A stretch of DNA of 16,392 bases from an uncultured Verrucomicrobiota bacterium (lineage in GTDB: Bacteria > Verrucomicrobiota > Kiritimatiellia > RFP12 > UBA1067). Every line of letters begins with the position of its first letter. The stretch's first letter is position 1. Below are positions 1 to 5,423 of this stretch, piece by piece. The stretch lies in the NCBI GenBank assembly GCA_946543025.1, contig CAMNLN010000039.1, positions 1 to 16,392 of the forward strand. Direction: 5' to 3'. The notes under the pieces were generated by a model. It saw only the letters and a list, made by a program, of their open reading frames with translations. It did not search any database and had not been told where the DNA came from. The translations under genes and the position numbers were made by a program.

Positions 1-502
1 TGTTCATCGAGCCGAAGTTGAGGATCGCGCCGCCGCCCGCCTTCGCCATCTGCATCCCGAAGACGCGGCTGGGCACGACGGTGCCGATGGTGTTGATCTC
101 GAGGACGCTCCTGAACGCCTCCATGTCGATGTCCCAGAAGCCGCGGTCGGCCGCGAAGTCTGCCGTCGGCGTCAGGTCCGCCTCGCTGTAGCGGAGGCGC
201 GTGGGCATGGCCTTTACGTTGTTTCCGCCCGCGCCGTTGACCAGGTAGCGGCACGGTCCCCACTCGGCCAGCGTGCGGTCCGCGATCGCCTGCATCGCCT
301 TCTCGTCCGTCACGTCACCCGGCTCGATGCGGCAGCATCCGCCCGTTTCGGCGATCTTACCTGCCGTCTTCTCCAGCTTTTCGCGCGTACGCCCGACGAG
401 GACGACTTTCGCGCCCTTCTTCGCCAGATCCTCGGCGATGCAGCTGCAGAGCGTGCCGCCCGCGCCTGTCACCACCGCCACCTTGTCCGTGCAAAAACTC
501 AT
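1..502 (-). CDS. SDR-family oxidoreductase, probable fructuronate reductase (partial)
   Basis: The first 167 codons are visible; the gene runs off the left edge. The N-terminus reads VVTGAGGTLC, a Rossmann TGxxGxxx NAD(P)-binding motif. It is followed by GDVTD after beta-3 and LVNGAGG at about residues 90-96, the classical SDR NAG motif. The visible part ends at NFGSMN, where the catalytic serine strand of SDRs begins, so the Tyr-x-x-x-Lys pair lies outside the window. The ATG overlaps the uxaC stop as ATGA, and AAAGGA lies 8-9 nt upstream inside the end of uxaC. Some bacteria use an SDR-type D-mannonate oxidoreductase (YjmF-like) next to uxaC, reducing D-fructuronate to D-mannonate with NAD(P)H in the cytoplasm. 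The specific function rests on this neighbourhood; the SDR fold is seen directly. Confidence 0.85.
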   Translation of the reverse strand, partial: MSFCTDKVAVVTGAGGTLCSCIAEDLAKKGAKVVLVGRTREKLEKTAGKIAETGGCCRIEPGDVTDEKAMQAIADRTLAEWGPCRYLVNGAGGNNVKAMPTRLRYSEADLTPTADFAADRGFWDIDMEAFRSVLEINTIGTVVPSRVFGMQMAKAGGGAILNFGSMN

Positions 503-2769
503 TTCAGCATTCCTTTCGCGTTAGCGTAACAAACCTTTTCGACGAGCGGCAGCAGAAGCGACCGGTCGTCGGGAAAATCGCCGGCGGACACCTTGTCCGC
601 CACCCAGCGGCAGAACAACCGCCGGAAGTAGTCGTGCCGCACGAACGAGAGCAGCGAACGCGAGTCGGTCGTCATGCCCACAAAGGTGGACAGGACGCCG
701 TACGCGGCCTGCTTCTCCAGCACGTCGCGGATGCCCTCCGCGTGGTCGCACCACCACCACGCCGGCCCCAGCTGTACCTTCCCCGGCACGCCCTCCTCCA
801 CGAACGATCCCGCCAGCGTCGCAAGCTGCGCGTGCGCCTCCGGGTTGAGCGTCATCAGGATCGTGCGCGGCAGGGACGCATTTAGCCGTGTAGAACATGT
901 AGAAATTGTATTTGTGATTTGTGAACAATTGTGGCAATTGTCATTTGTGAACAATTCGTCTTTGTGTTCTTTGTGATCTTTGTGGCTAAAAATATTGGGT
1001 GTGCTTTCAAGCCTATTCAGAAACGCGGCAACTGCCGCCGGATCCACCGGCGACCGCATCCCTGCGTATCCGCCCGCCGGGCCGACCGCCGCGCGCAGGC
1101 GCGTCGACGTCTCGCGCAGCGCGCCCATGTGCAGCAGCATCGTCCAGCCATGCGCTGCCGCAAATGCGGCGACGCTGGCGAGCGAATCGTAGCATGTTTC
1201 GAGTTGCGCCGCGTCATCCACCGAGATGTCCACCACGCGGCAACCTGCGGCATGGAAGCGCGCAAGCGCTTCCTCCGCCACCTCTTCCCCCGCGTTCATC
1301 CTCAGGCTCGGCACGATGCTGGGAGAACGGGCGTCCCGCCCGTTGCATACTGGGACAACGGGCGTCTCGCCCGTTGCGTTGGAAGCAACTGGGACAACGG
1401 GCGTCTCGCCCGTTGCTTGGCCCGTCATCTGCATGCCCATGGAACGGGCGAGACGCCCGTTCTCCCAGTGGAACGGGCGAGACGCCCGTTCTCCCGGTGG
1501 AACGTTGCCTCCATGCTCCCTAGCCAATCCCTTGGCAACCTCGCCATTCTTCCTGATATATTGAAGCGTGTTCTCGTAATGCTCTGCATTACGGATCAGC
1601 CGGTCGTAGTACTCCGCCATCCAGACCCTACCGGATGATCCCGTAATCCGATTCAGTTCTTTGGCGGTAAAACTCTTCCACGCTTGCACGACCTTGGCAA
1701 GATCCTCGCCATCAAAAAGCTCCATCAGCACATGCACGTGATTCGGCATGACAATGTACCCATGCAATTGATACATGGCCTTCCCTCGCCGCTCACTGGG
1801 ACAACGGGCGTCCCGCCCGTTGTAAAACTCAAGCGCGTCCTCAACCACCTTCCTCAAACGCGGATCGGCCAGCATACACGAACCATGCCCAGCATCCAGC
1901 CATTTCTCACTCCTCGCGAAGACCGCAGAATGCCATTCGCTACATGTAGCCTCGTCCCAAGGCTCTGAATGTTCACGCAGCCATTCTTCCCTAAACTCCG
2001 CCATGTCATCAAGCGCCGTCTGTGGAAGTGAATCCGCCAGGCGGAAAGTCACGAACACAAGAGTCGAGTTCTGTCCGACATGGGGCAAATTCCTGCGATG
2101 GAAGTCGCCAGACTGCAAGGTGCCAGAAAAGTGCGCAGCTGATGTAGCTTGCGTGCTGGAAAATTCCTTCACTTCGGCAGCGGTCCAAGTCGGTGGGCGA
2201 TACATACGACTGGGACAACGGGCGTCCCGCCCGTTGCATACTGGGACAACGGGCGTCTCGCCCGTTGCTTGGCCCGTCATCTGCATGCCCATGGAACGGG
2301 CGAGACGCCCGTTCTCCCAGTGGAACGGGCGAGACGCCCGTTCTCCCAGTTGGGCGGCCGCCACACACGGACTCATGTACTCCACCTTGAAGCGAGAAAG
2401 CAGCTTCGACGGCGTCAAGTCAGAAAGCATGAGATTTTCGCCTTCGCCACGCAAATACGCGCTGGCGTCAAGGCCCAGAAACTCCATCTCCATCTTCGCC
2501 CAGGCGAAAATCGGGTTGCCCACGAGCTTCGGCAACGTACGCGTCCAGGCCGCCCACTTCTCGTCCTCGGACGCGTCGCCCGTGATCAGGCGCTCCGGCT
2601 CGCCGCAGATTCGCATCGCGCGATGCTTGTAGGGGTCGGACTTCACCCACGTCTCGTAGAGCGAGCCGAGCGGCTTGTCCTCGGCGAGCATCCGCATGTC
2701 GAGGTGGTTGTGCCAGTCGATGATCGGCAGGTCTTTCGCCGCCGCGTAGAGGTCGTCAAAGGTTGTCAT
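499..2769 (-). CDS. uxaC: glucuronate isomerase UxaC carrying an in-frame RAYT element and a second small insertion
   Basis: UxaC converts D-glucuronate to D-fructuronate (or galacturonate to tagaturonate) in the cytoplasm. Family signatures are intact at both ends: the amidohydrolase metal motif IIDWHNHLD at residues 16-24, WTMLLHMGALRETSTR at 542-557, and GMTTDSRSLLSFVRHDYFRR at 698-717. The usual length is about 470 aa; this ORF has 756. The excess has two parts. Residues 141-484 encode palindromic repeats plus a RAYT transposase. Residues about 592-628 encode a low-complexity stretch containing HKDHKEHKD. Removing both leaves about 375 residues. No stop codon interrupts the frame. The start ATG overlaps the stop of the symporter gene as ATGA, and AAGGA lies about 10 nt upstream. 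Whether the product folds, is processed, or is dead cannot be told from sequence. Confidence 0.9.
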   Translation of the reverse strand: MTTFDDLYAAAKDLPIIDWHNHLDMRMLAEDKPLGSLYETWVKSDPYKHRAMRICGEPERLITGDASEDEKWAAWTRTLPKLVGNPIFAWAKMEMEFLGLDASAYLRGEGENLMLSDLTPSKLLSRFKVEYMSPCVAAAQLGERASRPFHWENGRLARSMGMQMTGQATGETPVVPVCNGRDARCPSRMYRPPTWTAAEVKEFSSTQATSAAHFSGTLQSGDFHRRNLPHVGQNSTLVFVTFRLADSLPQTALDDMAEFREEWLREHSEPWDEATCSEWHSAVFARSEKWLDAGHGSCMLADPRLRKVVEDALEFYNGRDARCPSERRGKAMYQLHGYIVMPNHVHVLMELFDGEDLAKVVQAWKSFTAKELNRITGSSGRVWMAEYYDRLIRNAEHYENTLQYIRKNGEVAKGLAREHGGNVPPGERASRPFHWENGRLARSMGMQMTGQATGETPVVPVASNATGETPVVPVCNGRDARSPSIVPSLRMNAGEEVAEEALARFHAAGCRVVDISVDDAAQLETCYDSLASVAAFAAAHGWTMLLHMGALRETSTRLRAAVGPAGGYAGMRSPVDPAAVAAFLNRLESTPNIFSHKDHKEHKDELFTNDNCHNCSQITNTISTCSTRLNASLPRTILMTLNPEAHAQLATLAGSFVEEGVPGKVQLGPAWWWCDHAEGIRDVLEKQAAYGVLSTFVGMTTDSRSLLSFVRHDYFRRLFCRWVADKVSAGDFPDDRSLLLPLVEKVCYANAKGMLK
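886..996. repeat. AT-rich repeat insertion in uxaC with 9-nt tandem array
   Basis: Three exact-period 9-nt units, TCTTTGTG plus one variable base, lie at 959-985 and read HKDHKEHK on the coding strand. Beside them the 14-mer ATTTGTGAACAATT occurs twice, at 917-930 and 943-956. The stretch is far richer in A+T than the surrounding gene. It falls between LNRLES and ASLPRTILMTLNP, which would be contiguous or nearly so in a normal UxaC. It adds roughly 37 residues in frame. Confidence 0.8.
1319..1495. repeat. REP palindrome cluster, five copies
   Basis: Five copies of the 19-nt palindrome AACGGGCG-NNN-CGCCCGTT lie at 1326-1344, 1357-1375, 1396-1414, 1443-1461 and 1472-1490. The first three have loop TCC or TCT; the last two have loop AGA and so point the other way. 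The two orientations meet around GCATGC in the spacer at 1415-1440. This is BIME-like architecture. In the uxaC frame the copies are translated as variants of GERASRP, NGRLARS and TGETPVVPV. Confidence 0.95.
1495..2205 (-). CDS. REP-associated tyrosine transposase (RAYT, Y1/HUH) domain, read in frame within uxaC
   Basis: This region is residues 189-425 of the 756-codon uxaC frame. FHRRNLPHVGQ (223-233) followed by TLVFVTFRLADSLP (236-249) is the usual RAYT opening. The HUH metal-binding motif is MPNHVHVLME, with H344 and H346. The catalytic tyrosine is Y387 or Y388 in WMAEYYDRLIRN, followed by the typical HYENTLQYIRKN helix. These enzymes cut single-stranded DNA at REP palindromes through a 5'-phosphotyrosine link. 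An internal ATG at 2205 (MYRPPTW) could start a separate protein, but no Shine-Dalgarno precedes it and there is no dedicated stop codon; translation continues into uxaC. A palindrome at 1803-1821 splits the domain between residues 316 and 325, ahead of the HUH motif. The motifs look intact; activity is unknown. Confidence 0.85.
1803..1821. repeat. single REP palindrome inside the RAYT coding region
   Basis: One copy of AACGGGCG-TCC-CGCCCGTT is preceded by TGGGAC, as in the flanking clusters. It encodes NGRDARCPS, placed between EFY and ERRGKAMYQLHGY of the transposase. The frame is preserved, so the RAYT itself has accepted a palindrome. Confidence 0.95.
2212..2349. repeat. REP palindrome cluster, four copies
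   Basis: Copies of AACGGGCG-NNN-CGCCCGTT lie at 2217-2235, 2248-2266, 2295-2313 and 2324-2342, the first two opposed to the last two. The 136 bp at 2212-2347 match the cluster at 1321-1495 at all but one position once the 39-nt extra unit of the latter is removed. The copies are in direct orientation relative to each other, on either side of the RAYT. Confidence 0.95.
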
Positions 2770-4223
2770 TTGCCACTGTCCTTCTCCAGTTGCGCAAAGA
2801 GCGCGTCACGGCCTGCCCGCTCGCGGGCCGCGGTCGGCAGGAACCCGCCCGCCCAGTACGCCGCGAGGCACGTTCCCACTTGCGCGAGCGTGGCGTATTC
2901 CCACGCGAGGCCGAGCGCGTGCTTGAAGACGAGCCCGCCCGCCACGCCCGAGACGATGCAGGCGTAGACGCCCGCCGTGTTCGGGCGCTTCCACAGGATG
3001 CCGAACACCGTCGGGATCACGATCGGCACGCCCACGAGCGCCATCAGCGTCTTGTTCGCCTCGAACGCGCCGCCGAGCTTCGAGACGAAGAGCGCGCCGA
3101 AGGCGATCAGCGCCGCCACGCCGAGCGTAGCGAGGCGCGCCACGAGCAGCGTCTCGCGCTCGCCCGCGTCCTTGCGGAAGAGCCGGCGGTAGATGTCGGT
3201 GGTGAACACGCTGCTCGTCACGTTGAACTCCGCCGCGAGCGTGGAGAGCGACGCCGCGAGCATCGCCGAGACCATCAGCCCCAGCATCCCGTTCGGCAGC
3301 AGGCGGATGCACATCTCGACGTAGCTCCGCTCGTGCAGCTCAGGCGGCAGGTCCGGCAGGTACACGCGCGCCGCCACGGCCGGCAGCACGGCGAGGACCG
3401 GGAACACGAAGAAGATCGCCGCCGAAAGCAGCCCCATCTTGACCGCGTCGCGCTCGTTCGGCACGGACGACAGGCGCTGCACGAACGACCAGCTGCCGTT
3501 GTACTTGATGAAGACGATGAGGTAGTAGGCGGCCAGGAACCAGAACGTTCCCCGGTGCCCGTTGAAGAGGGAGAAATGTTCGGGCACCTTGTCGTAGAGC
3601 GCGCCGAGGCCGCCGACGGCGTTGAGCGAGAGCGGCAGGATCGTGAGCGTGACGGCCATCAGCGCAGCGCACTGGATGACGTCCGTCACGAGCACGCTCC
3701 ACAGCCCGCCCGTGAGCGTGTAGACGAGCACGAGGCCCGCGCCGAGCATGATGCCCGTCGCGAGCGACACGTCGAGGAACTGCGAGGCGATCACGCCGAG
3801 CGTGTAGAGGCGGACCGTGTTGTCGAGGATACGGAACGCCACGCCGCACCACGAAAGAACCTGCCGCACGACGGGACCGTAGCGCCGCTCGAGGTATTCC
3901 ACCGGCGTCGCGAGGTTCGCCCGCTGCCAGCGGCGCGCGAAGACGAACGTGCCCAGCAGGATCGCGAACGCCGTCGACCAGAACACCGTCACGCCCACCA
4001 GCCCGTCCTCGTACCCGATCTGCGCGTAGGCGATGAACACGAAGCAGCTGATCATCGCCATGTAGGAACTCACGGCCCCCATCCACCACGGCACCTTCTT
4101 CCCTCCGGAGAAGAAGTCCCTCGTGTTCTTCACGAACCGCCCCATGAAGAGGCCCGCCGCCAGCACCACGGCCACGTAGGCCACCACCACGGCCAGATCG
4201 AGTGTCGACAATTTTCCTGTCAT
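2766..4223 (-). CDS. sodium:solute symporter (SSS family), probable uronate importer
   Basis: This 485-aa inner-membrane protein has about 13 hydrophobic segments, starting with LDLAVVVAYVAVVLAAGLFMG at residues 8-28. SSS signatures are YTLTGGLWSVLVTDVIQ (168-184) and GLMVSAMLAASLSTLAAEFN (315-334) followed by SVFTTDIYRRLF. The length is normal for the family. Its stop codon overlaps the uxaC start as ATGA, so it should be co-translated with the isomerase. The likely cargo is glucuronate, galacturonate or a uronate-containing oligosaccharide; this is inferred only from context. The start at 4223 is supported by the first membrane segment beginning eight residues later. It has no Shine-Dalgarno of its own, and a consensus -10 box lies 8 nt upstream. 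Confidence 0.9.
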   Translation of the reverse strand: MTGKLSTLDLAVVVAYVAVVLAAGLFMGRFVKNTRDFFSGGKKVPWWMGAVSSYMAMISCFVFIAYAQIGYEDGLVGVTVFWSTAFAILLGTFVFARRWQRANLATPVEYLERRYGPVVRQVLSWCGVAFRILDNTVRLYTLGVIASQFLDVSLATGIMLGAGLVLVYTLTGGLWSVLVTDVIQCAALMAVTLTILPLSLNAVGGLGALYDKVPEHFSLFNGHRGTFWFLAAYYLIVFIKYNGSWSFVQRLSSVPNERDAVKMGLLSAAIFFVFPVLAVLPAVAARVYLPDLPPELHERSYVEMCIRLLPNGMLGLMVSAMLAASLSTLAAEFNVTSSVFTTDIYRRLFRKDAGERETLLVARLATLGVAALIAFGALFVSKLGGAFEANKTLMALVGVPIVIPTVFGILWKRPNTAGVYACIVSGVAGGLVFKHALGLAWEYATLAQVGTCLAAYWAGGFLPTAARERAGRDALFAQLEKDSGK

Positions 4224-4231
4224 GCCCTCAC

Positions 4232-4260
4232 ATTATACCCCATCGACGGCCGTTCGTCAC
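4232..4260 (-). promoter_or_regulatory. sigma-70-type promoter for the uronate operon, probably giving a leaderless mRNA
   Basis: On the minus strand GTGACG (4260-4255) and a perfect TATAAT (4237-4232) are separated by exactly 17 nt. The expected start site is at about 4224-4226, only 1-3 nt before the symporter ATG at 4223, so the transcript would have almost no 5' leader. The -35 hexamer contains the TGA stop of the upstream metallophosphoesterase gene. No operator palindrome is evident in the 33-nt gap. Confidence 0.7.
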
Positions 4261-5417
4261 GCATCGCGCCGGCGCCGACGCAGCGTGATCTCGGTGATCT
4301 CGGCCGGGTTGAAGAGGCGGAGCGGAAAACCCGCCCACTGCCCCGTGCCGGGAGAATTGTAGAGGAAGCGTCCCTGCGCGAACTCGTAGAGGCCGCGCAC
4401 GTGCCCCTCGTTCGCCCGCGCCACGAGCCAATGGATCACGGGGAACGCGCCGCCGTGCGTGTGTCCGGAAAGCTGCAGGCGCACGTCCGCCGCCGCGGCG
4501 CCGATCTCCGCCGTGAGCGGGCGGTGGAAGAGCAGGATGCGGAAGGCGTTGGCGGGCGCGTCGGCAAACGCGTCCCGCGCCGGGCTCGGCGGCGCGCGAT
4601 GGCCCCGGAACGCCGGATCGGTCAGGCCGCCCACCGCCAGCGCGTCGCCGCCGCGCCGGATGACGCGCGGTGCCCCTTCCGAAAGGATGTCCACCTTCCA
4701 GCGATGGAACCGATCCCACCAGGCCGGCCACTCCCAGTACGCCTCGTGGTTGCCCGTGCAGCCCACCACGCCGTCCCGTGCCTTCAGGTCGGCGAGCGGC
4801 GCGAGGTCGTGTCCCCGGTCGGCCACGCGACCGTCCACGAAATCGCCCGTGATCGCCACGAGGTCGGCATCGAGCGCGTTGACGCGCGCGACGATCCGCT
4901 CGATGCGCCCGCGCCGCGCCGCCGTCGAGCAATGGAGGTCGCTCAGATGGACGATCCGGTAGCCGTCGAAGGACGGCGGCAGCTCGTCCCAGGCGATCTC
5001 CACGCGCGTCACGTCCGGCATCCTCACGCCCTCGTACATGCCCCACGTCGCCACGGCCGCCGCCAGCAGCGCGAGCGCGACGGCGCGGACGCGCTTCGTC
5101 CGCACGGTGACGGGCCGGCGCGCAAGCGCGAACGGCAAGTCGAGGAGGCGCGCCGCGAACGCGAAGGCGGCGAAGAACATCGCCGCCCCGTACAGGCCGC
5201 CGTACGTCCAGATGACGCCCGGCGGCAGATCGGGCACGAATGCGTCGCCGCCCGCGAGCGCGAAGAACGCGAACTTGCCGAAGCAGACCGCCAGCACGGC
5301 GGTAAACGCCAGAAACGCCGTCCGTCGTAGCTTGAGCGGCCAGATTCCGAACATCAGCGCGAAGCACCACGCCAATACCGGAATGACCTGAAATATGAAC
5401 TTCCACAACATCTTCAT
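4257..5417 (-). CDS. membrane-anchored calcineurin-type metallophosphoesterase
   Basis: The N-terminal 130 residues hold about four membrane segments (roughly 8-27, 33-53, 72-92, 110-127). The catalytic domain begins near residue 145. All metallophosphoesterase motifs are present: LSDLH (D160, H162), GDFVD (191-195), GNHE (222-225), FH (H298) and GHTHG (318-322). The architecture resembles the YkuE/YaeI group, whose characterised members include phospholipid or UDP-diacylglucosamine phosphoesterases; the substrate here is unknown. The start is supported by GAGG 4 nt upstream, which overlaps the TAG stop of the preceding gene. A 6-nt gap to that gene argues for one transcript. Confidence 0.9.
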   Translation of the reverse strand: MKMLWKFIFQVIPVLAWCFALMFGIWPLKLRRTAFLAFTAVLAVCFGKFAFFALAGGDAFVPDLPPGVIWTYGGLYGAAMFFAAFAFAARLLDLPFALARRPVTVRTKRVRAVALALLAAAVATWGMYEGVRMPDVTRVEIAWDELPPSFDGYRIVHLSDLHCSTAARRGRIERIVARVNALDADLVAITGDFVDGRVADRGHDLAPLADLKARDGVVGCTGNHEAYWEWPAWWDRFHRWKVDILSEGAPRVIRRGGDALAVGGLTDPAFRGHRAPPSPARDAFADAPANAFRILLFHRPLTAEIGAAAADVRLQLSGHTHGGAFPVIHWLVARANEGHVRGLYEFAQGRFLYNSPGTGQWAGFPLRLFNPAEITEITLRRRRRDA

Positions 5418-5423
5418 GATCCT

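Larger units (their letters stand above)
1319..2349 (-). mobile_element. RAYT-REP composite element inserted in frame in uxaC
   Basis: The element is bounded by a perfect 15-bp inverted repeat, CTGGGAGAACGGGCG at 1319-1333 and its complement at 2335-2349. Inside are a five-palindrome cluster (1319-1495), a RAYT coding region, and a four-palindrome cluster (2212-2349). The 136-bp sequence at 2212-2347 recurs at 1321-1495 with one mismatch and one 39-nt insertion that duplicates a palindrome. UxaC homology stops at residue 140 and resumes at residue 485, so the element fills 344 codons without breaking the frame. No clear target-site duplication is visible. REP palindromes and RAYTs are known partners. 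Two direct BIME-like clusters bracketing the transposase, all translated inside a host enzyme, is the unusual part. Confidence 0.85.

Noticed and set aside
1319..1495. CRISPR array
   Set aside because: The repeated 19-nt units are perfect palindromes with irregular, partly identical spacing and two orientations. They are REP/BIME-like, and there are no unique spacers or cas genes.
1443..1495. Rho-independent terminators formed by the GC-rich palindromes
   Set aside because: The stems lack a following U tract and lie inside a single open reading frame.
1319..2349. Intein within UxaC
   Set aside because: There is no splicing motif (N-terminal Cys/Ser block, His-Asn end) at either junction, and the inserted protein is a RAYT with HUH and Tyr motifs.
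2763..5330. Long open frame on the plus strand (855 codons) opposite the symporter and phosphoesterase
   Set aside because: It is very rich in Arg, His, Glu and Ala, has no recognisable motif, and lies antisense to two genes with complete family motifs. It is a shadow of high G+C coding sequence.
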